This document shows positions 1 through 10,778 of a stretch of DNA of 64,000 bases, piece after piece (the first letter of the stretch is position 1; each line of letters begins with the position of its first letter). Made by a program: the position numbers and the translations under genes. The notes beneath the pieces are model-generated. The model did no database searches. It saw only the letters and a list, made by a program, of their open reading frames with translations, and had not been told where the DNA came from. The stretch is taken from assembly GCA_008828725.1 (NCBI GenBank), contig MEHQ01001873.1, positions 276,792 through 340,791 of the forward strand, in the 5' to 3' direction. Origin of the DNA: Saccharina japonica. Taxonomy: Eukaryota > Sar > Phaeophyceae > Laminariales > Laminariaceae.

Positions 1-595
1 CTTGACTGATGCTGTATATACGAAGCCGTCACTGTTTTCGACACGTTTTCCCTCTGAATTATCAAAACGGTTACTGCTGCGAGGGGCCTGCTCTTTTTTG
101 CGGCAGGGTCGGATTCGCTGACTCCTTTTTGCTCTTCAGGCGTGAAAAACGATTTTGTTATCTGCCGAATACGTTGGACAACTCGGCATTTTAACCCTCT
201 AGCGTTGCTGCAAAATTGGTCCCGGTCTAATTCCGTGTAGTCTGTCCCCAAAAAGATCATGAGCAATGCCTTTTACGGGTGGCGCCTTATTTTCTGAGCT
301 GCTCACATGAGGAGCTCACTTTTGTCACCCAAGCCATGACGTCAAAGAAGTTTGTTCGCGCAACCCGACCAAGATGGGTTTGTTTGTTTTTTCGTTTGCT
401 TTTAGCATTGGTAGTCCTAAAACAAACAGCAAATTAGAGTCAAGGTGTGGTACAAACCGGTAGTTGCTCACTTGAGGAGCTGAAACGGTCCCAGTGACAA
501 AATTAGTGCCTCAGAAGGCAAAAAATAACTGCGAAACCTGGCGGAACCCCTACCCCTACCGTGGGACAATTATAATTCAGTTCAAGAGGGGTTAT
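1..595. other. No supported gene; decayed repeat sequence
   Basis: I see no exon with recognisable protein content. Around 207-260 a stretch with 'ttggtccc' and 'tctgtccccaaaa' resembles a decayed copy of the short inverted-repeat family that recurs at 11.3, 41.2 and 50.6 kb. Two stretches near 300 and 470 carry the 'cacttgaggagct' motif of the element seen near 41.0 and 52.5 kb. Confidence 0.5.
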
Positions 596-646
596 AACCC
601 TAACCCTGTTATAACCCTAACCCTGTTATAACCCTAACCCTGTTAC
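596..646 (+). repeat. Telomere-like tandem repeat (CCCTAACCC)
   Basis: About three tandem copies of an 18-base unit, gttataaccctaaccct. The core matches the CCCTAA/TTAGGG telomere motif, but the unit is longer and the stretch is internal, so it is an interstitial telomere-like array rather than a chromosome end. Confidence 0.7.
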
Positions 647-744
647 TGCCGCAAAACAGATCCAACTCGAGTTCCAGGTGGTTTAGCGAAACGTGTGTGC
701 AGTTCTAGCGAGATTTTGACTTTTTCCCTTTTGCCTCCCCCACC

Positions 745-950
745 CTGTATCTCCCCTACCCACGGTGTTTTTTGCTTTCGGCCTTACCGTTTACCCGCTA
801 ACTTCCCCATTGTATCTCCCTTTTTTCATTTTCGGCCTTACCCAGTACCCGCTAACTTTCCCATTGTATCTCCTTTTTTCGGTCTTACCGTTCGCCCGCT
901 AACTTTCCCGTTGTACCTCCCATTCTGCCGGTCTCCCTTGCTTACGGCGT
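745..950 (+). repeat. Minisatellite, ~55 bp unit, about three copies
   Basis: The phrase 'ccttaccg..acccgctaactttcccattgtatctcc' recurs three times at about 55-60 bp spacing with moderate divergence. The open frame across it (PANFPIVSPFF repeated) is a by-product of the repeat. Confidence 0.75.
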
Positions 951-1111
951 TTTTTTTGTCATCAGACCGTCTACCCGTTCCTCGGGAAAGATCCGGCCCG
1001 CGTGCTACCCACGGACTGCCCCCTCCACCCTGCTTTCGATGTCTTCCGGGATCAGGTACGCTACCAGCTGCGGCGCTCGATGTGTGTTCCAATAATATTT
1101 CTACTGAGATG

Positions 1112-1296
1112 TCCTACAGTACAGGACACCTAATAAGAAACAGGAGATCTGGTCCAGGCTGGATTTCTTATTTGATAAAGGGTGCTTTCTACCCTATTTT
1201 CAAGACAACGACTCCCGAATTTTTTAGTTTTCTTTAAACCTCAGTCTTGCTTTCTTATTAGCCTGTTTCTCATTAGGTGTCCTGTAGTGTACTGGT
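1112..1296. mobile_element. MITE-like element, family D (GTACAGGACACCTAATAAGA ends)
   Basis: The left end reads 'agtacaggacacctaataag' and the right end reads 'cattaggtgtcctgtagtgt', an imperfect terminal inverted repeat. The inside holds 'ggtccaggctggatttcttat'. The same structure occurs at 46099-46270 and 53797-53979, and in decayed form near 6945-7115. It has no coding capacity, so it is a non-autonomous element. Confidence 0.75.
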
Positions 1297-1941
1297 GCAA
1301 GTTCATTATCCTCTCCAGGACTGCATTAACGCTTTGGGGATACATTACTTGAAATTCGACAAGAGGTGTGTGTTCCTGTACTGGTAGAGTGCGTTTTAAA
1401 AAGGGGCAAGGCTTTGTACGTATAATATGTATATAGTATTATGAGCACAATCAATCGACAGAGCAACCGTATACGTAGGCTTCCGCTGGTTGTACGGTAC
1501 ACCTGGTATTTTTCACGGGTGAGAAACAGACGTGCGCATGTGAGGAGCGAGGACGTACGTAGTGGCGGCGTCAATACCTTCGCAGCAACCCCTCCCCCCA
1601 GGGTCTACGGTTATACCACCACGGTCATGTATGCCATGAGTACACACCCCCCCAAAAAACAATTCGGTGCAATAGAAACACAAAAACGCCTCCCGTATAT
1701 TGGTGAAACGTATCACACGCTCGACAGATCATGATCTGCCTGACCTAAGTCATACAGATCAGTGAGTTGCGACATATCTATATTTATAGACCATGCGTAT
1801 CCCACAGAGCATCACGTGGTAAGTTGTACAGATCATCTTGCAAATCCGTGTGAAAATGATCGGTGTGATCTGTACAGTAACATGTATGACCCGTCCGACG
1901 TGTGGACCTTAACCTTTTTGTCTTGTCCCGCCCGCTCGCAG

Positions 1942-3590
1942 GAGTTGCACAAGAGCTTGGTGCCCGGAAAGACTGACCTTTTTCAGTGTCATTACTGCCA
2001 AAAGGTGTGTGCCGCGGCAAGCCCAAGGAGTTCGATCGGGAGAGGGAAAGGCTGGGTGGGTGGGTGTGTACTCGTTGTCATGCATGGCCATAGTGGTATG
2101 ACCATAGACCGTCGCTTTCCCACAATGCCGGGGCGGAGCACGTCGGATTTTCACCGACCAGGCAGACATTGCTCGCACCAAGCGCGAAGCGCCGTGAGGT
2201 GTTTGGCGAGTCGCATGAAGGGTGAGCTGCATCCTACTAAGAACCGCTTGTGAGGCGGACTTGCATATGCATGACAGCTTCAATGAGTTAATTTAATTGC
2301 CGGTGTGGCCACTTCCAGAGACAGCAATGGGAGGGGGGGGGGGAGGAGGGGGTGGTGAGGGGGGGAGGGAGGAAGAGAGAGGCACGGGGAAATAACATTC
2401 ACACACCGGACAGATCGCGAGACGCGTGCTGCGATGGGGGTAGCATTTGTTTTGCCTTCTAAGGCAAATATTTATGACTGCCGTTGCTCCTCCTTAACTG
2501 AGGAACAACCCAATATAGTTGGAACTCCGTTTTGCGTTTTTTCACGGTTGTTCGGTGTATACCCATGATACGTCATCGGGTTGTACTTTCATGTTTTCTC
2601 AAAAGCCATTTATTGGCCTACTGCAGGTATTGAGGTCTTCAAGTTAGGACGGAGCCCCCGAAAAAAACAGGCGCACCGTTATCGTAGAATGTGTCACCGA
2701 TGTACGTAGATCAGATACCTACGGTTATTGAGATGTTGTGCAACAGCCGTGCCATACGTATCCTACTCCGAAAAATATGTGTGCGAAAGCTGTGTCGTAC
2801 AGATCGCACCTGGAAAGCACGAAGGCGCGGTCTAGACCGTACAGCTCATCTACATCAGGCATACATCTGCCCTTATAGATATATGATATAGAGATCATGA
2901 AAAGGGGATCTGATATGATCAGTCCGATTTGTGGAAGATACAGAAATGTTCAGAGAAGGGGCGGAGAGGGACACGAGATGCCAACTCGCGCTCTCGCACA
3001 GCTGCACACCCACGGTTATACCTATGCTAGGATAGCGTTTCGGAAGGTGGAGGTGATGAGGCGTAGAGTAGCAGGGGGGGTAAATACGGGCAAACGAGGC
3101 AACAGTTGCCCCCTGCAGGACTGCACTGCCGTATTGAGGACACTTTACTTGGAGTTTAAGAGTTAACTACCAGGTATATGTGCCTGTACAGCGCAGCATT
3201 AAACGGGCTGAAGTGTTACGCCCCCAACCACATGCTGGTAAAAAAAGACACACACCCCCATACCCCTCACCCAACCCCGACCTCCTGCCTGATGCGCCAT
3301 TCCAACCTACAACTTGGCCAGCAATTCCGCACAGAGTTCTACATGGACCGACACATGGACAACAAGCACGCAGACAAGCTCAACATGGGTGACGACGACT
3401 CGTCGCCGCGCTGCTTGGATTCTCTCTGCGGGGTGCTGGGGTGCGGCGAGTTTTCGACGGACGGCTGCGCTATCGGGGGGCGTGGCGAAGGCGCGGGGGG
3501 TTCCGTGGGTGTAGGCATGATGGGGTGCGGGGCGTGTGACAACGCGGATATGGACAAGAGGAGATTCCGGTGCAAGGCGCTGTTTCACAG
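1942..3590 (+). CDS. C2H2 zinc-finger protein gene fragment, two exons (1942..2004, 3322..3590)
   Basis: The first exon, 21 codons, follows a strong pyrimidine tract ending in 'cgctcgcag' and ends at donor AAG|GTGTGT (2004/2005) in phase 0. The second exon begins after 'ttggccag' at 3322, also in phase 0. Joining them puts FQCHYCQK directly before QFRTEFYMDRHMDNKH, which makes a perfect C-X2-C-X12-H-X4-H finger that neither exon has alone. This is strong evidence for the splice. After the finger come CLDSLCGVLGCG and a basic stretch MDKRRFRCKALFHR ending at a plausible donor CACAG|GTTGGT (3590). A C-rich segment after a YMDRHMDNxH finger is, from memory, seen in a conserved family of eukaryotic C2H2 proteins of unclear function. 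The start and further exons were not found. The intron (2005-3321) contains a G-tract repeat. The gene could be intact beyond what I can see, or broken by the Copia remnant just downstream. Confidence 0.72.
2040..2335 (+). repeat. G-tract-bordered interspersed repeat, full copy inside the zinc-finger gene intron
   Basis: This copy carries 'catgcatggccatagt', 'atgaccatagaccgtcgc', 'ccgaccaggcagacattgct', 'gcgaagcgccgtgaggtg', 'gtgagctgcatcctactaag' and 'gcttcaatgagttaattt', then a G-rich tract. The same ordered phrases recur at 36493-36770 (full), on the other strand at 22190-22385, 34740-34980 and 61930-62045, and partly at 10180, 36140, 36430 and 42180. No coding capacity is evident. It may be a SINE-like or MITE-like unit. 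Confidence 0.75.
2431..2700. mobile_element. Decayed inverted-repeat element with 'acgcgtgct..gat' ends
   Basis: The left end 'gacgcgtgctgcgatggggg' and the internal 'tactgcaggtattgaggtct' match the element at 4672-4947. The right end 'gttatcgtagaatgtgtc' is a diverged inverted copy of the left end. It lies in the zinc-finger gene intron. Confidence 0.45.
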
Positions 3591-4011
3591 GTTGGTTTCC
3601 TGAGGGGATGTTGCATTGCTCACCGTTTGGGGACACAGGTATCGCGACGTAAAAAGCAAAAAGTGCTGGTCTTATCAAGCTTCTAGGAAGAGCGTGCACC
3701 AGTACGAGTGTGTGTCATCGTTGCGGCGTTTGATTGGTTTATGATACCAGAGAGACGAGAGTGCCTGAACCGTTGTTAGGGATGTGAGCTTCCGCTCTGA
3801 AAAATGTGTTGTGCTGGCGACCTAGGTCAGGGGTATGTTTTTGTGGCTGCTTCAGAAAATAAGCACATAAAGAGAGTGATCGGTAGGGCGTAGTGTCTCG
3901 TGGGTGCTTTTCGTTGGGTAAAAAGCAAGAAAGACCCCAAGAACGAACAAAAACCTTAACCTGGACAACCATACATCAACCTCAAGCTTCCTGCTCTTCT
4001 CGGAGGACCAA

Positions 4012-4373
4012 TCAAATTTCGGAGCCAAAACGCAGTCACTGACTGCTCAATCAACAATGGAGGAGGAGATGATGGCAGTCAGCTACGGGGTGAAAGAAGC
4101 GGTCTACCTGAGCAATGTCTCGGGAGAGCTAGAGCTGGGCTTCAAGCCCTTCAACACAACGCCAGTGAACTGCGACAGCACAGGAGCGATGTCATTCACT
4201 ACCAGCTGATCTCACAGCTCGCGCAGTAAGTATGTCGCTCTACGATCCTTCTTCATCCGCGAAGCGGTCAAGAGCAACGAGATCGCCCTTCATCACGTGC
4301 CCACCGAAGCCATGCTTGCCCTCGTCGGAGCCAAGCACCTGTCCAACAGCGCATCCCCCTCCATTACGCAGTA
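4012..4373 (+). pseudogene. Copia-type retrotransposon remnant: RNase H end of pol
   Basis: One frame reads KTQSLTAQSTMEEE, then AVSYGVKEAVYLSN, VNCDSTGAMS, an in-frame stop, SRSKYVALRSFFIREAV and LHHVPTEAML. This is the order of the RNase H domain at the end of Copia polyproteins (S/T-L-S-T-x-E-A-E, the DN(S)-G-A stretch, and the SK-H/Y-I/V-x-(I/L)R-Y/F-F-x-R-E motif). The internal stop and loss of everything upstream make it a dead fragment. Confidence 0.82.
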
Positions 4374-4671
4374 AATGATTGATTTCCCCCACTTAACGGT
4401 TATATCCTCTATCTGCGTAGGGGTTTCCACTTTTTCGGCTCGGAATATTCTATAGGCATGAGTGGCGAGTGGTGCAGCTAGTGCAGAAGTGGTAGCGCAC
4501 AAGACGCAATACATGGACGCCTCAGGATAAACCAGCCACGACATGCCCAACTACGCTGCCCAAGGATACCCGTACGCTGCTTGTTGGCGAGGCTCAGCAT
4601 CGTTTTCTGAGTTACCGGCGTCGCCAAGGGCCTACTATGGCGGCAGTGACCGCCAGATCGCCATACGCAAC

Positions 4672-4947
4672 GACGCGTGCTACGATAGAGGTATATGGTA
4701 TACCTTTTTTTGGCTAATTTTTTTTCCGAATGGTCTATTGAAGGCTCCTTAACCCAAAATCGTCGGAATTTCAGTTTTTTTTTTGCACTATTTTTCGTTT
4801 TTTTTTGCCTTAGGCCATGGGATTGTCCATCCGGTAAAACTTGCATTTCCGTCAGAAATCAGTTTTTGACTACTGCAGGTATAGAGGTCCTCAAGTGACC
4901 ACCTTCAGAAGGCAAAAGCATGGTGTGACACCTCTATTGTAGCGCGC
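4672..4947. mobile_element. MITE-like element, ends GACGCGTGCTACGATAGAGGT
   Basis: The left end 'cgcgtgctacgatagaggta' is matched in reverse by 'cacctctattgtagcgcgcg' at the right end, a terminal inverted repeat of about 20 bp. Inside is 'ctgcaggtatagaggtcctc', also found at about 41.0 and 52.5 kb. No open frame of note. Confidence 0.65.
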
Positions 4948-5097
4948 GGCCAACAGGAGGGCACCGGAGGCCATCGGATCTGAGCTAGACAACTGTGGGT
5001 CTCAGGGCTCCGTCGCCGGAGACGAGCGTGCTCAAGCTATCCTTGGGAGCGGATTACGCCAGTAATGTGGCGTTCTCCAGTGTGGCGCAAAGCTCAT

Positions 5098-5217
5098 GCA
5101 ATCGCTTGCATCTGTAGCCGACCGCTTGCATCTGTAGCCGATCGCTTGCATCTGTAGCCGATCGCTTGCATCTGTAGCCGATCGCTTGCATCTGCAGCCG
5201 ATCGCTTGCATCTGTAG
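5098..5217 (+). repeat. Tandem repeat, 20-bp unit gatcgcttgcatctgtagcc, ~6 copies
   Basis: Six near-identical consecutive copies of the unit. The reverse-strand open frame of repeated RSATDASD is a by-product. Confidence 0.9.
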
Positions 5218-5409
5218 CTGGTCCACAAGATCTAGATTTTCTGTTGGGACAGCGGAACGTTTGATTGACTTCTTTGTCACGCGCTCGGATACTCGATGGT
5301 GGGAGGAGAAGCTACACGAACACCCTCTGCGACACGTTTTACTGCAAAAGGTATCGCAACCTCTTTTACTGTAAAAGGTATCGCTGCAGGTCTTCTTGTG
5401 TCTTTTCCT

Positions 5410-6060
5410 CCCCGTCATCGAGTATCCATGCGATGACCAGCAAGTCATATATTCTGCTTGTTGAACTAAAAAACTCTAAATCGTGTGGATCGGCCACGAA
5501 TGCAAGTGGTTGCACTAACGTAGCCATACTGGGGAACGCCTCCGTATTGACGTATCCGCTCCCATGCACACCTTGTGCAACCTGGTCCTTAGTGACGAGG
5601 TCCTGAGGCCCACAGTCGTCTACTACTGTAGTTCAGATCTGACATCCGCCATAGCCCTCACAGCGCAAGTAAGCGCCGATACATGGCACGGACGACTGGG
5701 GTACATGAACCCCCGCGAGTATGGAACTGCTTCGCAAGACAGGAAACGCTGGCGTCGATTACACCGGCAACAGTCTCAGGCTGTGGCATTTGCCTCTCGA
5801 GCAAGGACCGGCAGAAGGCACACCCCAAGGATAACTTGCACACAGCAACCGGGCTAATGGAGCTACGGTGGTATACGCCGACCTCGCGGCGCCTATTACA
5901 CTAGCAGCACAGTGTGGCTACGTACTCATCCGTCGGCAAATTCGCCGACGACTACTCCTGGATGATGCCCACTTTTCTCTGAAGCTGCGCAAGACCCTGT
6001 GTGATACCTTTGACATGAACATGCTGGAGCAGTAGCTCCGCCTGCAACTCTGGGGGGCAG
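5410..6060 (+). pseudogene. Copia-type retrotransposon remnant: pre-integrase and start of integrase
   Basis: WHGRLGYMNPRE near 5680 and, after a frame change, GCGICLSSKDRQKAHPK near 5785 match the GAG-pre-integrase zinc-binding segment of Copia polyproteins (H..LGH.N, then C.iC...K..). Further on, VGKFADDYSWM near 5930 matches the start of the Copia integrase core (KFTDDYSR). Several frame changes and stops show decay. It lies downstream of the RNase H remnant at 4012-4373, the wrong order for a single element, so these are separate or rearranged pieces. Confidence 0.75.
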
Positions 6061-6129
6061 CCGGAGCTAGGATTGGTGCCCACACGCGGGAAATTTGAGG
6101 CCGGGCGCGGGGCAACTCTGGTTTCGCTT

Positions 6130-6244
6130 GAGTAACAAAGACAGAATAAAAAGAGTAGGACGGGCCGATTACTACAGCAGTACAGCAGTAGTATGATCTA
6201 TCGGTGACTCGCGCTTGTCAGTAGAACTCTGTTTTATTGTTACA
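6130..6244. mobile_element. Candidate solo or terminal LTR
   Basis: The stretch starts tgagtaacaaag and ends tttattgttaca, giving the TG..CA limits and short inverted ends typical of LTRs. It lies between Copia coding debris on both sides. Just outside, 'gggtatcatgataac' recalls an initiator-tRNA-Met type primer site only weakly. A second copy was not found, so this is tentative. Confidence 0.35.
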
Positions 6245-6259
6245 CGGGGGGGTATCATG

Positions 6260-6940
6260 ATAACACCACGGAGATTGTTGCACCGTCTCCGTCTTAGGTA
6301 TGCGTGCGTGATAGCATCAGTAAGTAGGCGTGAGATCGCATCAATAGGAACACGATTAAGATTCCAATCCGTTCATGTACCGGGTCTTCCTTAATATTTT
6401 ACCCGCGTCGATAAGAGAGTGACAGTGATTAGTATTTCTCCACAGCAGTACGAGTAGAGTGCTACTGTGTGTCGCTGAGGACTTCACCTTGATGAATGCA
6501 GAGGTAAAAGCAGCACATCGTGGTACGTTTCATACGAACGTGGCAGGTAGTATGCTGCAGCTATATCAATAGGATACAGCAGCAACCGTACGTAGAGTAC
6601 CAGAGGCAAGCTCAGTTATATCCTGTTGCCACTGCACCGTACCGTCGTGTGCTGTGCGTAGCTAACTATAGTAAGCTGTGACAGCAGTAGCCGTAGCACG
6701 TTAATATTGGTCGTACGAATATGGTGTCGGTTTGTTGAAGGAGACGGTTTCACCACTAGGAAGTTGCGATTCCATCCTCTCGATAAAGTATCATCACCGA
6801 CACCCGAGGTCCTACTTGCCTACGTACGAGTACGACGTCGTGGTAGATTAGTTTTGTTTTTTATGAAAATATACCAAATACGTCAGCTGTGAGTACTACC
6901 GATGTGTTTGTTTGTTTTCATGGGGCCTTGCCTTCTAGCT
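6260..6940. other. No supported gene
   Basis: Rich in tac/gta/cag triplets with no convincing exon. It may be further decayed retrotransposon sequence between the possible LTR and the reverse-strand RNase H fragment. Confidence 0.4.
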
Positions 6941-6944
6941 CAAC

Positions 6945-7115
6945 GGGACACCTACTTAAGAAAACGGGTTATAAGAAAGACAGGCTGATGTTTACAGAAA
7001 AAAGAAGTCGGGATCCCTTTTGCTGAAGATAGTGTAAAACACACCCGTTCTCAATAGTAAAGCCAGCATGGGTCAGTATTTCGGTTTCTTACTCGGCATC
7101 CTGTACTGCACTGCA
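6945..7115. mobile_element. Decayed MITE of family D
   Basis: 'cgggacacctacttaagaaa', 'ataagaaagacaggctga' and 'ggtttcttactcggcatcctg' follow the order of family D elements at 46099 and 53797, with more divergence. Confidence 0.5.
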
Positions 7116-7359
7116 GCTTGCTACAATACTACACAACAGTGACAACACGATTTGGACTGAATTGCCCCTATGAACAGTACTACTCCTGTTGGTTGCAGGT
7201 ACTTCCCGGTACGTTGCTGCTGTAGCCCACTCTTATATTACCGGGGAACATTGTAGTCAGGACCAAATATACGTAGTAAAAATACTGGAATATATAGGCT
7301 TTTGTGCATGTTATCGGTCCTAATTACTATGGTCTCCCGTAATAGCTGCAGCACACAAC

Positions 7360-7500
7360 CTGCTACACGCTTGCAGTATGAAACATAAGACGTTGTGCCA
7401 AGTAAAGTAACAAGGTATCTACTCCAGCAGCGACTTGGTACTCTGCTTCTGTAGATAAGTACCAGTCCTTGACATAGGATCGGTATAACACGGGTCTTGC
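7360..7500 (-). pseudogene. Copia-type RNase H fragment, reverse strand
   Basis: The reverse strand reads LSTEAEYQVAAGVDTLLLYLAQRL, matching the STTEAEYxAxxxxxKEAxWLxxLL stretch of Copia RNase H. It is out of frame with flanking sequence and isolated. Its orientation is opposite to the 4012-4373 remnant, so at least two insertions or an inversion are implied. Confidence 0.6.
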
Positions 7501-7559
7501 GCAACAAATCATAACGAAGGACATATACGAGATCTAGATTTTCTACGTAGATCGTGGTC

Positions 7560-8430
7560 TTGTCCGGTGGATGGAATGTTGCGGCAACGCAGGGCCACCG
7601 CGTAAGCTGCTTCACAAACACCAGTGTGCGGCAATCTCGACATATAGATGTATGAAGTACACGTATATCTTGAACGCTTCTGTGTGTGATACGCGACTGC
7701 TGCGCGGAGTGTTCACTAATAGAAGAATCGCGTGTGGGTCAATTATGTTATTCCTTCTCTTCCTTCTCAAGAGTCAGATGCGCACGACGACAATCCAATC
7801 CCTCTCTCAAACATTGTCCGAGCCCGCCACTGCCACCATCAGTTTCCTAAAACACTGTGCTTTTTTTGTTGTCGGGGGGGTTGTGGTGGAATGCAGGTGT
7901 TTCGACCCCTCCAAAAGCGTCGCCCACGGAAGCGCTGGCGGTGGGAAGAATGAAGAATTGACACATTTGCGCGATTTATTTGTGCGGCAGGTAAGACAAA
8001 ACACGTGCTGTTGTGCTCACACGCGAATGGCATTGGGTTGGAGGGAGTTGGAAAGCTCTGGGTTGGAGGGAGTTGAAAAACTCTGAACGATGAAGGTCAA
8101 CGCGTCCTATTCATATCGTCGTTGTACTTCAAAAGCCGGCTAACCTGACTGTTCCCAACGCGTTCTTCTTATGTCGTCGTTGCTCAAACGTCGACGCTTC
8201 TGGCGACCTCCAACTGATCCTGCTGCACCGGACCCGCCCCACGAGTAGAGTTAGCCGCCTCGTTTTGTTAGTTGTGGCTGCTCCGCTAGTAGACGACGGG
8301 GTCGTGTTTTTACGTGATTCAAATCCTGGCAGCTTTCTCAGTATACCCACCTCACCACGTCGATGATCATACCCCCTCGGGTAATTATGACCTGCACGCC
8401 GTAGTCGACCTTGTGTCCAGCTTGAGAAAA
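7560..8430. other. No supported gene; 26-bp repeat near 8035-8085
   Basis: An open frame of 171 codons starts at 7571 (+), but I recognise no family and see no exon-like borders. 'gggttggagggagttg' occurs twice 26 bp apart near 8035-8085. Confidence 0.35.
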
Positions 8431-8433
8431 TAC

Positions 8434-8612
8434 TCACGACGTATGTTGAGGGCGGGAAACAGTACTTGGTACGCCGATAGGCATGGAATACTCACGGCGT
8501 ATATTGAGGGGGGGAAAAAGTACTTGGTACGCCGATAGGCATGGAGTACTCACGACGTATGTTGAAGGGGGGAAACAGTACTTGGTACGCGGATAGGCGT
8601 GGAATTGGCAGG
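8434..8612 (+). repeat. Tandem repeat, ~58-bp unit, three copies
   Basis: The unit 'tactcacgacgtatgttgag' through 'acgccgataggcatggaa' occurs three times head to tail with few changes. Confidence 0.88.
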
Positions 8613-8669
8613 ACGCCAAACACGAAAACAAATGTGGAGGTTTACCGTACACCTATACTGCATGTACAA

Positions 8670-9235
8670 CCGCCCCTCTTTTGACCCCCCACCAACCATC
8701 TCTGTGCGAATTTATAAGTCGTTCTTCCTGCGTTCTCCGCTTTTGACGCTCCACCAGTCACCTCTGTGTGGTGAGCTCAAGCTTATGTTTACCGTTCCGC
8801 TAAAAACAAAAAATTACGAGAATATTATGTGTTGCTTTTTCGTTGTCCCGTTTTGATGGTCCAACAACCATCTCTGTACGATAATAGTACGCGTTGCTTC
8901 AGCGTGTTCCCTTTTTTGTTGGTTCCAGCAACCGCATGTGTGCGAAGATATTACGCGTTGTTCTTTCGTCCTCCGCTTTCGACGCTCCACCAAACATGTT
9001 CGTGCGAAAATACAACCGTTCATCTCGCTTTCTCCTCTTTTGACCCTCCTCCAGCACTAACTTCCAGCCCTATTATTTACGTAGTGCAATAATATTACCG
9101 TTCATCGTTTGCTTTCTCCCCCCTTTTGACGCTCGCTCGCTCCACCAACCGCTATTACGATTAGTGCGAGAATATCCCCGTTCATCTCGCTTTGTCCCCA
9201 TTATCGACACTCCACCAAACCGGCTGCGAAACTCT
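8670..9235 (+). repeat. Diverged minisatellite, ~60-75-bp unit, eight or more copies
   Basis: Successive units share 'cttttgac.ctccaccaac', 'tctgtgcgaa', 'atta.gcgttgttctttcg'. Divergence is considerable, which points to an old array. Confidence 0.75.
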
Positions 9236-9262
9236 AACGCGGTACTCTTTCGTCCTCCTTCT

Positions 9263-9263
<1 letters not shown>

Positions 9264-9307
<44 letters not shown>
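9264..9307 (+). repeat. Poly-C tract of 44 bases
   Basis: Uninterrupted C run, followed after a few bases by a second C run. It gives a spurious poly-Pro/poly-Gly frame. Length is likely imprecise in assembly. Confidence 0.9.
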
Positions 9308-9311
<4 letters not shown>

Positions 9312-9729
9312 CCCCCCCCCTCCGTTGCCCGTAGTTTTGCGACCATCTCGGGTGCGACGTCCACAACCGACCTCTCCCATCACCGCCCAGAACGATACAC
9401 CCGCTTTCCCACCGTAGCGGCGGCAGCCGCGGCATGGGAGTGGCCAAAATGGTGCTAATCGGCGTAGTAGTCGTGGGGCTCATCGTGTTCTACTCTGTTA
9501 TGGCGATGGGATCGTGGTCTAGGTCTACGAGGAAAGATTTACGACCGAGGCGTAGCAGAGAAAGTACCGCGAAACGCTCGAGTGGTGGTGGTGGTGGGGG
9601 GGGATTGTCGTCGGCGGGGACGGGGCGGGGGGGCATCGGGGATGGGTCGGGGCAGCTTCGGCGCCGTGTGAGAGCACTCGGTTAAGTGTTTGGAACTCCT
9701 ATATGGGGATGTTGCCACTGCTTCCTAGA

Positions 9730-10008
9730 TAAACGATCAGTGACCAACGATCAGGGAGTCGCGACCAACAGTCAGCGACCAGCGACCAGCGATCAGCGAC
9801 CAGCGATCAGCGACCAACGGTCAGCGACTAACGGTCAGCGATCAGCGACCAACGGTCAGCGATCAGCGGCCAACGGTCAGCGATCAGCGACCAACGGTCA
9901 GCGATCAACAACCAACGGTCAGCGATCAATGACCAACGGCCAGCGATCAGAGACTAACGATCGACAACCAGCGACCAGAGACGAACGATCAGCGACCAGC
10001 GACTACCG
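9730..10008 (+). repeat. Minisatellite, 21-bp unit keeping a 7-residue reading frame
   Basis: Units of the type 'cagcgatcagcgaccaacgg' run for about 280 bp. Because 21 is a multiple of three, a frame of repeated ATNGQRS stays open from 9686 to 10027. I see no start context, splice site or domain that would make this a real protein. Confidence 0.85.
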
Positions 10009-10010
10009 TA

Positions 10011-10036
10011 TATTATCACCCGGGTGATAAGATAGC
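10011..10036. repeat. Perfect palindrome ttatcacccgggtgataa
   Basis: An 18-bp perfect palindrome at the end of the minisatellite. Variants (ttatcacccggt, attacccgggtgataa) occur near 44822, 44862 and 48655, so it is a recurrent short motif. Confidence 0.7.
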
Positions 10037-10179
10037 ACACCCTCTCGGACGAATTTCCAAGCCGAGCGACGCGTTTATGTTGGGCAGATCTCGACATCTT
10101 CCCAGAAGCAAGGCCGCCATTTTCGTTCGGTGCGCCCCCCTGGTTTTAGAGGAAATAGGCTCTGAAATCCGTCACAAGG

Positions 10180-10275
10180 GGGGGGGGGGTGTACTCATGT
10201 CGTGCACGGCCGTAGTCGTATGACCATAGACCCTCGCATCCCTACAATCACAAGGGGGGGGGGGGGGGGGGTTAT
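10180..10275 (+). repeat. Partial G-tract-bordered repeat
   Basis: A G run, then 'tgtactcatgtcgtgcacgg' and 'atgaccatagaccctcgcat', then a second G run. It is a short piece of the family at 2040 and 36493, here bordered by G runs on both sides. Confidence 0.75.
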
Positions 10276-10778
10276 CTCATCACCCGTGTGATGTGGTACC
10301 TGGTACACGGTAACGACCAACGATCAGCGGCCAGGCTTGCTGCTGGCGCTGCCTGTCTTTGTTTCGTGGCAAATGTGCTTAGGGTTCTATAGCTCGTCAG
10401 ATACATAGTGCATGGTTTATTTTCTGGTGTCTAACTCTTTTCACAATTGCACCCCCCATGTTTTTGGGGGGACAAAAATCTTCGTTGGATTCAGAGTTGA
10501 AAAGTAGGCGCAGTATTCATGCAAAAAGCGGCTGGATAGAGGTTATAATAACCCTTGAGACTTGAGAGAGGGGAAAAAGTGTCCAGAACAATAAAATACA
10601 TTACAATTACAGTTACAGTAGTAGAGGTAGGCCCTTTGAAGAAACCCTACTCTTCGTGCGTAACAGGTATGGGATTGGAGTTCCCTTATATACCAGCGTC
10701 CCTTATCAGAGTCGGTACTGGCCCCTTACGATCAGTAGTGGGCAAAAACTGGTGGGCAGAAATACGAGGTCCCTTAAT

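Noticed and set aside
596..646. Chromosome end
   Set aside because: Telomere-like units are few, irregular and internal, with ordinary sequence on both sides.
5098..5217. CRISPR array
   Set aside because: The 20-bp units are directly adjacent with no unique spacers, in a eukaryotic context; it is a plain minisatellite.
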